Positions 18,922 to 27,367 of a DNA stretch of 64,000 nt are shown here, one piece after another. The position numbers and the translations under genes were made by a program. Every line of letters starts with the position of its first letter. Position 1 is the stretch's first letter. The DNA is taken from NCBI RefSeq assembly GCF_002025255.2, contig NZ_CP054587.1, positions 372,001 to 436,000 of the forward strand, read 5' to 3'. Below the pieces are notes generated by a model that made no database searches, had not been told where the DNA came from, and saw only the letters and a program-made list of their open reading frames with translations. The stretch comes from Halolamina sp. CBA1230 (GTDB lineage Archaea; Halobacteriota; Halobacteria; Halobacteriales; Haloferacaceae).

Positions 18922-19431
18922 TCAGTCGACGTACGGCCGCTCGATGTCGCTCTCGCCCTCGATGACGCGGTTGATCCCGCGGGTCACCCAGTCGAACAGC
19001 GAGATCAGCGGCGAGAGCAGCTTCTCGATCAGCGCGATCACGGGCGCGACGGTCAGCGACCACTCCGGGGCGTTGCCCAGCCCGTACGCCTTCGGCACGA
19101 TCTCGCCGAACACGAGCACGAGCGAACTCGTGACCACCGTCGCGGCGAGGACCGCCGGCCCCGGCGGCAGGCTCCGGGCCACGAGGACCGTAATGATGCT
19201 CGAGATCGCGACGTTGACGACGTTGTTCCCGACCAGCAGCGTCACCAGCAGCCGGTGGGGATCCTCCCGGAGCGCGGTGAGCGTCCGCTCGTTCTCGTCG
19301 CCGTCCCCGGGAACCGCGTCGTGGCCCGCCGGCAGCGAGAAGATCGCCGTCTCTGAGCTGGAGAAGAAGGCGCTGCAGGCGAGCAGTACGACGGTGGCAG
19401 CGGCGCCGCCGACGATGAGGGGATCGACCAT
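18922..19431 (-). CDS. CNNM/DUF21 membrane protein without CBS domains
   Basis: 169 residues. The FFSSSETAIFSLP motif near residue 22, LLVGNNVVNVAISS near 66 and VFGEIVPKAYGLGNA near 107 define the DUF21 (CNNM/CorC) transmembrane domain, linked to divalent-cation transport. The protein ends soon after (IEGESDIERPYVD), so the CBS pair and CorC domain of full-length members are missing. This may be a natural short form. It is convergent with the ABC operon. Confidence 0.85.
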   Translation of the reverse strand: MVDPLIVGGAAATVVLLACSAFFSSSETAIFSLPAGHDAVPGDGDENERTLTALREDPHRLLVTLLVGNNVVNVAISSIITVLVARSLPPGPAVLAATVVTSSLVLVFGEIVPKAYGLGNAPEWSLTVAPVIALIEKLLSPLISLFDWVTRGINRVIEGESDIERPYVD

Positions 19432-19535
19432 GGGGGCTCTCCCACCCCGGCACTAATGAAGCCGACGGCGGGGCGAGGCGTTCGGCGGGGCGCACCGACA
19501 CGTCTAACCCGGGGCGCCGAGCAAACCCGACAGAG

Positions 19536-20534
19536 ATGCCGCTCAAGGCTACCGTGCGAGCCCACCCGATCCAGGGGCTCGTGAAGTACCACGGGATGCG
19601 CGACGAGGAGCTGCGCCTCCCGTACCACGACTCGATCAGCGTCTGTACCGCGCCGTCGAACACCACCACCACCGTCGAGTTCCTGCCCGACGCCGGCGAC
19701 GACACGTACATCATCGACGGCGAGGGCGTCGACGGCCGCGGCGCCGAACGCATCCGCCACGTGCTCGATCACGTCCGCGAGCTCGCCGACGTCGACCATG
19801 CGGTCCGGATGGAGAGCGAGAACTCCTTCCCGTCGAACGTCGGATTCGGCTCCTCCTCCTCGGGGTTCGCGGCGCTGGCGATGGCGGCCAGCGAGGCCGC
19901 GGGGCTCGATCTCACCCGGCCCGAGATCTCGACGATCGCGCGCCGGGGCTCCTCCTCCGCCGCCCGCGCGGTCACGGGCGCGTTCTCCGACCTCTCGGCC
20001 GGACTGAACGACGAGGACTGTCGCTCCCACCGCCTGGACACGGGCACGGGCGAGGACGGGTTCGACCCGGAGGAGGACCTCCGGATCGTCACGGCGCTCG
20101 TTCCCGCGTACAAGGAGACCGAGGAGGCCCACAAGGAGGCCGAGGCCAGCCACATGTTCGACGCGCGGGTCGCCCACGTCCAGGATCAGCTGGTCGAGAT
20201 GCGCGACGCGCTGCGCGAGGGCGACTTCCACCGGATCTTCGGCACCGCCGAGCACGACTCGCTGTCGCTGACGGCGACGACGATGACCGGGCCCGCGGGC
20301 TGGGTGTACTGGAAGCCCGAGACCATCGCCGTGTTCCACGCGGTTCGGGAGCTCCGGGAGACGGGCGTTCCCGTCTACTTCTCGACGGACACCGGCGCGT
20401 CGGTGTACGTGAACACGACCGCGGAGTACGCCGACACCGTCGAGGAGAAAGTCGCGGAGACGGGCGTCGACACCGAGGTCTGGGAGGTCGGCGGGCCCGC
20501 CCAGGTGCTGGCGGAAAGCGAGAGCCTGTTCTGA
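19536..20534 (+). CDS. mvaD: Phosphomevalonate decarboxylase (haloarchaeal type)
   Basis: 332 residues of the GHMP superfamily. PIQGLVKYHGMRD near the N terminus, the phosphate-binding loop ENSFPSNVGFGSSSSGFAAL (~103) and ARRGSSSAARAVTGAF match the diphosphomevalonate-decarboxylase fold. In haloarchaea the orthologue acts on phosphomevalonate, giving isopentenyl phosphate in the modified mevalonate route to archaeal lipids. The substrate call rests on the published haloarchaeal enzyme, not on residues I can verify here. Confidence 0.9.
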   Translation: MPLKATVRAHPIQGLVKYHGMRDEELRLPYHDSISVCTAPSNTTTTVEFLPDAGDDTYIIDGEGVDGRGAERIRHVLDHVRELADVDHAVRMESENSFPSNVGFGSSSSGFAALAMAASEAAGLDLTRPEISTIARRGSSSAARAVTGAFSDLSAGLNDEDCRSHRLDTGTGEDGFDPEEDLRIVTALVPAYKETEEAHKEAEASHMFDARVAHVQDQLVEMRDALREGDFHRIFGTAEHDSLSLTATTMTGPAGWVYWKPETIAVFHAVRELRETGVPVYFSTDTGASVYVNTTAEYADTVEEKVAETGVDTEVWEVGGPAQVLAESESLF

Positions 20535-20681
20535 CCGCCCGGAGCGTTTCGTTCCCGGTTTCCCCGTCCGGTCGAGCGGGGGAGCTCCACCGCCGAGGCG
20601 GCCGCTGCGTCGAAGCGCTGTCTCCGTCGGGTATCGCTCGCCGGTGTCGCTCACGCGACGGGAGGTTGTGGAACCTGACCC

Positions 20682-21536
20682 TCAGGACTCGATGCCGCCG
20701 ATCACGTAGCCGTACTTCAGTAGGGCGACGAAGACGGTGCCGCCGAGAACGTTGCCGGCCGTCGCGAGCATCAGGAAGCGGACGTAGTCGGCGATAGTGA
20801 TCGCCGGCGACGTGAGCAGGCCGGCGACGACTTCGACGTTGCCGGCGATGGAGTGCGGGAGGTGGCCGAACCCGATGATGGTGGTGACGGCGACGACCAG
20901 CAGGATCCGCGCACTCGAGCCCTTCACCGACGTGACCATCCACGAGAGGAGCCCCATCAACCACCCGGCCAGGACCGCCGCGAACAGCGTCGACACCGCG
21001 GAGTGGGAGACGAGCGGCTCGGCCAACCGAACGAACGCTGTCGGGTCGATGATCCCGTACGCCGGGCCGAACCGAACCATCCCGACGGCGAACACCGCGC
21101 CGCCGACGAGGTTCGTGCCGTAGACTACGCCCCACAGCCGAGCGAGGTCAGTGAGTGTCGCGTCCCCGTACAGGACCGGGAGGACCGCGAGCGTCGTGTG
21201 TTCGGTGAACAGCTCCGTGCCGCTGAGGACGACGAACACGAACCCGAGTGAGTACACGATCCCGGTCGCTAACTTGATAGACGGCACGCTCCAGACCCCG
21301 CTGGCGACGCTGAGGAGCATGGCCATGAACAGCGGCCCGAACCCGATGTCGAGGCCGGCGGAGAGCCCGGACAGCGCGAGTCCCCGGTTCGGACGAGTGA
21401 GCTCCTCTTCCCCGAGCGCGATCTGAGCGCGAAGCGTCTCCTCCTGCGAGACGGGGGTGTGTTCCGGTTCCTGATTCCGTTCGCGAAGGTCCGCTCCACC
21501 GTCGTCGGTCTGCGTCTCGTTTGACTGTGTGTTCAC
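20682..21536 (-). CDS. Formate/nitrite transporter family channel
   Basis: 284 residues. After a polar N-terminal ~45 residues there are six hydrophobic helices with the family's internal repeat; GTELFTEHTTLAVLPVL and WGVVYGTNLVGGAVFA are close to the FNT signature regions, and HLPHSIAGNVEVV resembles the second signature. FNT channels are pentamers passing formate, nitrite or hydrosulfide; the substrate is not decidable here. Confidence 0.88.
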   Translation of the reverse strand: MNTQSNETQTDDGGADLRERNQEPEHTPVSQEETLRAQIALGEEELTRPNRGLALSGLSAGLDIGFGPLFMAMLLSVASGVWSVPSIKLATGIVYSLGFVFVVLSGTELFTEHTTLAVLPVLYGDATLTDLARLWGVVYGTNLVGGAVFAVGMVRFGPAYGIIDPTAFVRLAEPLVSHSAVSTLFAAVLAGWLMGLLSWMVTSVKGSSARILLVVAVTTIIGFGHLPHSIAGNVEVVAGLLTSPAITIADYVRFLMLATAGNVLGGTVFVALLKYGYVIGGIES

Positions 21537-21620
21537 GGTTCTGAGGAGTCGGTCGGTTCGGCAACGTCGGTCACGAGTTCGGCTCCCCCGGTGCTCGTGG
21601 CCGAGTCGCGCTTCGGTCCG

Positions 21621-21908
21621 TCAGAACGACAGCTCAGTGCTCCGGGTCGTCACGCTCGAACGGTCGTCGTAGTACTTGCGTCCGATGTGCTCGTCCCCGA
21701 GGTTCGCCATCAACGCGTTGTGCAGCTGTTCGACCGAGCTGTACGTGGTCTCGCTGCTCCGCGCGAGCACGGTCTCGATATCGCTCTCGTCACCGTTCAT
21801 CGACTCGATGGCCACGTTCCCGACCGTCTCGACAACCGCTTCCTGGTCCATCGGGAAGGAGCACTCCCGAACGAACAGTTCACGGGCGTCTGCGGGTTTC
21901 AGTGGCAT
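21621..21908 (-). CDS. DUF5789-like small haloarchaeal protein
   Basis: 95 residues, soluble and mixed alpha/beta: ARELFVRECSFPMDQEAVVETVGN, then VEQLHNALMANLGDEHIGRKYYDDR. This matches the small DUF5789/DUF2795-like group frequent in haloarchaea; function unknown. It stands alone between the FNT channel gene and the NAD-kinase-like gene on the same strand. Confidence 0.75.
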   Translation of the reverse strand: MPLKPADARELFVRECSFPMDQEAVVETVGNVAIESMNGDESDIETVLARSSETTYSSVEQLHNALMANLGDEHIGRKYYDDRSSVTTRSTELSF

Positions 21909-22004
21909 CGGGTTCGGGAGTTGTCCTTCCCGACGGATACGCCTTTGGACGGGAGCTGCCTCCCCTCACGGCTTCGGTGCCGCGTCGGCCGGCAACACCC
22001 AACG

Positions 22005-23069
22005 CTACACCAGCTTCATCATCCGCGTCTCGAACTTCCCGACCCGGACCTTCCACCAGCCCTGGAGCTCCTCGTCCAGTTCCGGGTCGTCCGTATCCGC
22101 GCGGAGCACGTTCACACCGTCCAGCTTCGATCGCGAGGCGACGATCGTCACGTCACACTGCCGGATCACCTCGGGGGAGAGCTGTGGGTTCCCGCGGCCG
22201 AACACGAACCCCTGGCCGCCGATCGGCGAGACGACGACGACGTTTTCATCGCCCAGCGCGTCGAGGATCTCCCGCTCGCTGGCGTCCGCCACCAGCACCT
22301 CGCCGTCGCGCCAGACGTCGACGCCGATGGGCGAGCCCTCGAAGCCGAGTTCCGCCTTGATCGTGCCGACCGTCGAGCCCGGCCCCAGCACGTACGTCTT
22401 CCCCGGTTCGGCGCGGATGTCGTCGGCGATACCCGCCGCCAGCGCTTCGACGGTTCCCCCACCGAGCTGTTTGGAGGACTGCATCGCCTCAGCGACGGGC
22501 ACCTGTGCGACCGCCCGGAGTTCGGGGTTCACCTCGCCCTCGCGGTACTCGTCCTCGTCGATATCCATCACCTCGCGTCGTTCGGTGCGTTCGGAGGAAG
22601 CGACGACGTAGGCGGCGTCCTCCGGCGACACCGCGAACACAGAAGAGTACACCTTCACGCCGGCTGGGATCCCGAGCATCGGCGTGTCGGTCCCCTCGAG
22701 CGCTTCGGCCACGTCCGCGGCGGTGCCGTCGCCGCCGACGAAGAGAACCATATCCACCTCAGCGTCGACGAACGCCGCGACGGCCGCCTGTGTGTCCGCG
22801 GAGCCAGTCTCCTCAGCATCCGGCATGCCGAGAACGTCCGGCTCGTACCCCGCTTCCTGGACCTCGCGTTCGCCCATCGGACCGCCCCACGTCGAGAGTT
22901 TCGCGTCCGGCAGGCGCTCCCGGAGCGCCGTCAGCGCGCGTTCGGCCCGCTCCGGCGCGCGCGGTTCCGCGCCGCGGGCGCGGGCCTCGGCGACCTTCCC
23001 GTCGGTCCCTTTCAGGCCGACGCGGCCGCCCATCCCCGCGATGGGGTTGAGGACGAAGCCAACGTGCAT
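22005..23069 (-). CDS. ATP-NAD kinase family protein
   Basis: 354 residues from ATG 23069 (MHVGFVLNPIAGMGGRVGLKG). The GGDGT motif (FVGGDGTAADVAEAL, ~115) and the later LGPGSTVGTIKAELG segment place it in the diacylglycerol/NAD-kinase-like superfamily, in the ATP-NAD kinase group distinct from the main NadK. It probably phosphorylates NAD or a related nucleotide; exact substrate uncertain. Confidence 0.83.
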   Translation of the reverse strand: MHVGFVLNPIAGMGGRVGLKGTDGKVAEARARGAEPRAPERAERALTALRERLPDAKLSTWGGPMGEREVQEAGYEPDVLGMPDAEETGSADTQAAVAAFVDAEVDMVLFVGGDGTAADVAEALEGTDTPMLGIPAGVKVYSSVFAVSPEDAAYVVASSERTERREVMDIDEDEYREGEVNPELRAVAQVPVAEAMQSSKQLGGGTVEALAAGIADDIRAEPGKTYVLGPGSTVGTIKAELGFEGSPIGVDVWRDGEVLVADASEREILDALGDENVVVVSPIGGQGFVFGRGNPQLSPEVIRQCDVTIVASRSKLDGVNVLRADTDDPELDEELQGWWKVRVGKFETRMMKLV

Positions 23070-23174
23070 AGCCGCCCTTCGGCGGGGAGGGGGAAAACGA
23101 CCGCGGAGCCGGCGACGGCTGCGGTGGATGCGCGGACCATCAGAGCTAAGCGCGGGTCGGTCCAAAACCCGGCC

Positions 23175-23288
23175 ATGCTTCAGACCGCTATCGACGGCGT
23201 CTCGCTCGATCCGGCGCTTTCTGGCGCCGTCGCGCTCGTGCTCGGCATCGTGGTAACGGCAGCGTGGACGCTCGCGATCTATCAGTAG
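23175..23288 (+). CDS. 37-residue single-helix membrane microprotein
   Basis: MLQTAIDGVSLDPAL leads to one hydrophobic helix (about residues 16-35, GAVALVLGIVVTAAWTLAIY). The gene is divergent from the NAD-kinase-like gene (106 bases upstream) and ends 1 base before the convergent CinA-like gene. Codon choice (GC-rich third positions) resembles that of real genes. No family recognised; coding status is inferred from helix, placement and tight fit. Confidence 0.5.
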   Translation: MLQTAIDGVSLDPALSGAVALVLGIVVTAAWTLAIYQ

Positions 23289-23289
23289 C

Positions 23290-23988
23290 TTACTCTGCCG
23301 CTTCGTCCACTGGTTCGACGTGCTCGGATAGCCACTCGGCCGCCCGGCGGGCCTCCGCGGGATCGGTCGCGGTGAGTTTCAGCGTCACCGTCCCGCCCGG
23401 GTAGGAGCCGACGCTCACGTCGAAACGGTCCTGTACCGCCGAGAGCCGATCGAGCAGCGCGCTCTCCGGCTCCGGCGTCTCCACGCGCTCGGTGTACGTC
23501 TGCTCGCCGGTGAACTCCCCGGCGACGCCCGCGAACATCGCCTGCATCTCCGCGGGCACGCCCGGGAACACGTAGCAGGACTCCACGACTGCGCCGGGCG
23601 CGACACCCTCGGCGTTGTGCAGCGGGCGCGCGCCGGCCGGGAGTTCGGCGGTGCCGGTCGCGAGGTCGTCGCTCTCGTAACCGCCCTCCCGGAGCCACTC
23701 GACGGCCTCGTCGTTCAGTTCGATCTCGCGGCCGAACGCGGCGGCGACACCCGCCATCGTCACGTCGTCGTGGGTCGGGCCGAGGCCGCCGGTGACGAGC
23801 ACGGCGTCGTACTCGGCGTGGTACTCGTTCACGACGCGGGCGATGTCGGCGATGCGGTCCGGAACGGTCGTGACGCGTTCGACGTCCACCCCGCGGTCGT
23901 CGAGGCGAGCACAGAGCCACGTCGCGTTGGTGTTCTCGATGTCGCCGGTCAGCAGTTCGTCCCCCACAGTCACGATGGCGGCATCCAT
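23290..23988 (-). CDS. CinA-like / molybdopterin-binding-domain protein
   Basis: 232 residues from ATG 23988 (MDAAIVTVGDELLTGDIENTNA). The N-terminal MoCF-biosynthesis domain has GDELLTG and VLVTGGLGPTHDDVT (~65), followed by LPAGARPLHNAEGVAPG and CYVFPGVPAEMQAMF. These are landmarks of the CinA N-terminal COG1058 domain, an ADP-ribose pyrophosphatase in some members. The C-terminal nicotinamide-amidase domain of full CinA is absent, as is common in archaea. Confidence 0.88.
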   Translation of the reverse strand: MDAAIVTVGDELLTGDIENTNATWLCARLDDRGVDVERVTTVPDRIADIARVVNEYHAEYDAVLVTGGLGPTHDDVTMAGVAAAFGREIELNDEAVEWLREGGYESDDLATGTAELPAGARPLHNAEGVAPGAVVESCYVFPGVPAEMQAMFAGVAGEFTGEQTYTERVETPEPESALLDRLSAVQDRFDVSVGSYPGGTVTLKLTATDPAEARRAAEWLSEHVEPVDEAAE

Positions 23989-24041
23989 TTGCCGACAGTA
24001 GGCGCGAGCGGGGGAAAAGCGCGACGGCGGTTGCGGTCGCG

Positions 24042-24524
24042 TTACGTGAACCCGGCTCCACACTCGGTGCAGCAGTACTGCTCGTCCGACTCGTCGAGTC
24101 GGTGGGGCGTGTACTCGCCGCAGTCACCGCAGGTCAGCAGCATTTTTCCGCTCTCCTCCTCCCGCGGCGCGCCCACGACAATCGCGGCAGCAGATTCGTC
24201 GCCGCGGTTCGTCCCGAGCTGGTACTCTCCCGGAGCGACGCGGAGCAGTTCGCCCGCATCCACCGTCAGCTCGTCGTCCGGCGTCTCGAACGTGATCTCG
24301 CCGGACTCGACGTAGAACACCTCCTCCTGTTCGTCGTGACAGTGCGAGGAGAGCGTGAAGCTCTCCCCGGGGGCGAGTTCGTAGTGGTTGACGGCGACTT
24401 CGGCCGTGCCGAGTGGCCCGGCCAGCATCCGAACCTCCCCGATCGAATCGGCCATCGCGCCGTCGGGGATCCCTTCGTCCGGTGGCGACACCGACTCGAC
24501 TTCGTCGACGGTCACTCGCTCCAT
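24042..24524 (-). CDS. Cupin-domain protein with a C-terminal zinc ribbon
   Basis: 160 residues from ATG 24524 (MERVTVDEVESVSPPD); an in-frame ATG at 24551 is a less likely start. The cupin core has HCHDEQEEVFYVESGEITF (~72-90) with the His/Glu metal set and a GEYQLGTNRG strand. The last ~35 residues carry CGDCGEYTPHRL and CCTECGAGF, a zinc ribbon. Role unknown; perhaps a ligand or metal sensor. Separate from the methyltransferase gene upstream by ~85 bases. Confidence 0.8.
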   Translation of the reverse strand: MERVTVDEVESVSPPDEGIPDGAMADSIGEVRMLAGPLGTAEVAVNHYELAPGESFTLSSHCHDEQEEVFYVESGEITFETPDDELTVDAGELLRVAPGEYQLGTNRGDESAAAIVVGAPREEESGKMLLTCGDCGEYTPHRLDESDEQYCCTECGAGFT

Positions 24525-24609
24525 CGTGCGTGTACCTGTGTCAGATGGCATCCTTCTACCTGTCGGCGGTTCGTGACCGTTTGCACCCGTCGGAGCACCG
24601 GTCCGGCGC

Positions 24610-25242
24610 TCAGGGCCCAACGACCGCGTAACAGTTCCCGCTCGAGAGCTCCCACTCGAGCAGTTCCAGATCACTCTCCTGCAGGTCCGCCTCGAACTCC
24701 GCGGGATCGTACACGTGGTAGAACCGTCCCACCGTCTCGCCGCCGGGTAGCGTCCAGTCGATCTCCGTATCGAGCCCCCAGCCGTCGGTCTCCTCCGCTT
24801 CGAACTTCGTGTGCTCGGTGCTCCACGCGCTCACGAGCGCCCGGCCGTCGGGTGCGAGCACGCGAGCCAGTTCGTCGAGGCTGGCGAGGCGGCGCTCGCG
24901 CGGCCGGAGATGGTGCAACGTCGCGACGTACACCGCGAGATCGACCGTCTCGTCGCGTAGCGGGATCGTGGCGGCGTCGCCCGTCACGAGATCGGCGTCG
25001 AATCCGCTCTCCGCCGCGCGGTCGGCGGCCTCCGCGAGCAGCCCCGTGCTGGCGTCGACGCCGACGACGCGGTCGGCGTGGTCGGCCAGCACCTCGGCGT
25101 GGCGGCCGTTCCCGCAGCCGAGATCCAGCCCCAGTTCGCCCGTCCGGTCGTCCAGGAACTCCTCGATCTCGGGCCAGGCGTACTCGCGGGTCTTCGAGAA
25201 GTGGGCGGCGATGCGGTCGTAGGTGTGGCCGGCGTGGGACAT
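24610..25242 (-). CDS. SAM methyltransferase related to Trm9/ALKBH8
   Basis: 210 residues. The opening YDRIAAHFSKTREYAWPEI is strikingly like the start of eukaryotic Trm9/ALKBH8 methyltransferases, which methylate carboxymethyl-uridine at the tRNA wobble position. Motif I is GLDLGCGNGRHAEVL (~37-51), then VVGVDAS, and VATLHHLRPRERRLASL (~105) also fits the Trm9 pattern. A role in wobble-uridine modification is therefore a good hypothesis. Same strand as the flanking genes, ends divergently close to none. Confidence 0.78.
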   Translation of the reverse strand: MSHAGHTYDRIAAHFSKTREYAWPEIEEFLDDRTGELGLDLGCGNGRHAEVLADHADRVVGVDASTGLLAEAADRAAESGFDADLVTGDAATIPLRDETVDLAVYVATLHHLRPRERRLASLDELARVLAPDGRALVSAWSTEHTKFEAEETDGWGLDTEIDWTLPGGETVGRFYHVYDPAEFEADLQESDLELLEWELSSGNCYAVVGP

Positions 25243-25260
25243 GGCTGGGTCGAGAGTCGG

Positions 25261-27366
25261 CTACAGGAAGACGAACGCGATCACGGTCAGCGCCAGCAGG
25301 ACGACGACGTGTTTCGCGCCGTCGGCGAGGCTCCCCTCGCCGAGCTGGCCAGCGACCAGCCCGGAGAAGATCGCCTGCATCACGGCCGCGTGGAAGAAGA
25401 GCAGCGTGTACGCCGCGGTGTCGACGCTGCCCAGCCCGCTGAACACGCCGGAGGAGACGCCACTGGGGAGCCCGCCGCTGCTCGCGCCGCCGAGGTTCGC
25501 GCTCTCGATCGCCGGGATGAACGACGAGGAGAGCGCGAACACGATCCCGATGAACACGAAAAAGGAGATGTAGATCACCATCAGGTACGTCAGCATCTCC
25601 TGGCGGCGTTCGCGCTGGAGCCGGCGGCTCGCCCGGGCCTCGTCGGCGGCGATCTCCAGCACGGGCGCGATCTCCCCGCTTGCGGTCATTGCGTTGGTGA
25701 TCAGCACCGTCGCGCGGGTCATCATCGGCGAGTCGATCCGGCGCTCCATCCGGCGGAAGGCGGCGCGGACGTCGGCGCCCCAGCGCACGTCCTCCCACGC
25801 CCGCTGGAGTTCGGGGTTCAGCGCGTCGAGGTCCGAGCGCGTGAGCCGCTCCATGCTCTGGACCACGCTCACCCCGGCGTCGTTGACGCTCGCCAGCCGG
25901 TCGAGGAAGTCCGGGATCACCTTCTCGATCGCCTTCACCCGGCGCTTGTCGATCTCGTACAGCAGCGCGAAGGCGCCCGTCGCGAACAGGATCGCCTCGA
26001 CGACCGGCGAGTCGACCGTCCGCAGCGCCGAAAGCGGCGAGAGCGGCACCGCGCCTGACCGGACGACGACCCACCAGAGCCCGACCGGGACCGTGACGGC
26101 GAAGCTGTACTCGGGGTTGCGCAGCAGCACCTGCCCGGGGCTCCGGAGCCAGCCCAGCACCGACTCGAACTTCGCGTACAGTTCGAGGCGTTCGCGGCTG
26201 GCGGCCCACTCGTCGGAGACGCTCCCGACGCCGCCGTCCGCCAGTGCGGGCGTGTCGTCGTCGACCGCGTCGGTGATGCCGCTGATCCCGACCGAGGGGA
26301 TCTCGGAGCGCTCGTTCCCCAGCGTCTCACTGATCGTCTTCGTCGAGCTGTCGATGTACGCGATGAACGCGATGCTCGACAGCGGGATGCCGAGGTAGAC
26401 GACGATCCGGAGGAGCCCCAGCGTCTCCTGGAGCACCAGGCCGATCACGACGAGGATCGTGATCAGGAACAGCGGCCCCGCGACCAGCACCGTGACGTAC
26501 GCCTCCGCGAACGTCGACAGCAGGTCGAGGTACTGGCGCTGCTGGGCCTCGGCCTCCTCCTGGTAGCGTTCGTACTGGTCTTTGAGGAAGTTCGGGAGCG
26601 ACTGCCCCGAGCCGAGCACGGAGGCGAGGTTCTCGCCGAACTCCTCCATCCCCTCACTCGGCGTGCGGTCGGCCATCCGGTCGAGCGCGCTCAGCACGTC
26701 GGTGCCGAACGTGTTCATGTCCCGGACGGCGACGCCGATCTCGACGGCCGCCTCGCCGTACACGTCGCGATTCCGGGTCAGCGTGTCGAGGATCGCGGGG
26801 AACGCCATCCCCGACCGCGAGAGCGCGTAGACGAACGCGATCGTTCGGGGGAGCGTCGCCTCGATCTCGCTAGCGCGGTTCGACGCCCGCTCGTCGAGCA
26901 TCGCCCATCGGAGGTAGTAGGTGCCGAACGCGAGCGCGGTGCCGACGGTCGCGCTGGAGACGAACACCAGCACGAACAGCTCCGACAGTGTGAGTTCGGT
27001 CACCCGAGTCAGGTCAGCGAGGAAGCGCAGCGCGGCCGGGAGCTGGGCGCGGACGGCGTCGCCGCTGATGCGGAGCATTCGGAGCAGTACCGCGGCGCCG
27101 TAGACGCCGAAGATACTGCCGCTGATCCCCAACAGCAGGCTGTACAGCAGCGTCCGCGCGGCGTAGACGCGGTGGGTGGTTTCGACGTGGGCCGCCCGCA
27201 GCCGGGACTGTTGGTCCTGCTTTCGCGGGCTCTCGTTGGCGACGTAGTCACCGAACAACGAGAGCGAGAGCCGGGAGACCAGCAGGTCCGTCCCCCGGCT
27301 CACCTGCGCGGCCGCAAGCGGGATCAGCAGCGCGACCGCGAACAGCAGCGGCAGCAGCCACAGCAT
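25261..27366 (-). CDS. Type II secretion F family membrane platform protein (archaeal pilus, PilC/TadC-like)
   Basis: 701 residues. Two T2SF domains are visible, the first about 150-290 (IEATLPRTIAFVYALSRSGM) and the second about 480-600 (IEKVIPDFLDRLASVNDAG), each followed by transmembrane helices; further helices lie at the N terminus and near 680-701. It is the polytopic base protein of type IV pilus-like machines. The start is 1 base after the stop of the secretion ATPase gene, the standard ATPase-platform pair. Confidence 0.92.
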   Translation of the reverse strand: MLWLLPLLFAVALLIPLAAAQVSRGTDLLVSRLSLSLFGDYVANESPRKQDQQSRLRAAHVETTHRVYAARTLLYSLLLGISGSIFGVYGAAVLLRMLRISGDAVRAQLPAALRFLADLTRVTELTLSELFVLVFVSSATVGTALAFGTYYLRWAMLDERASNRASEIEATLPRTIAFVYALSRSGMAFPAILDTLTRNRDVYGEAAVEIGVAVRDMNTFGTDVLSALDRMADRTPSEGMEEFGENLASVLGSGQSLPNFLKDQYERYQEEAEAQQRQYLDLLSTFAEAYVTVLVAGPLFLITILVVIGLVLQETLGLLRIVVYLGIPLSSIAFIAYIDSSTKTISETLGNERSEIPSVGISGITDAVDDDTPALADGGVGSVSDEWAASRERLELYAKFESVLGWLRSPGQVLLRNPEYSFAVTVPVGLWWVVVRSGAVPLSPLSALRTVDSPVVEAILFATGAFALLYEIDKRRVKAIEKVIPDFLDRLASVNDAGVSVVQSMERLTRSDLDALNPELQRAWEDVRWGADVRAAFRRMERRIDSPMMTRATVLITNAMTASGEIAPVLEIAADEARASRRLQRERRQEMLTYLMVIYISFFVFIGIVFALSSSFIPAIESANLGGASSGGLPSGVSSGVFSGLGSVDTAAYTLLFFHAAVMQAIFSGLVAGQLGEGSLADGAKHVVVLLALTVIAFVFL

Positions 27367-27367
27367 C

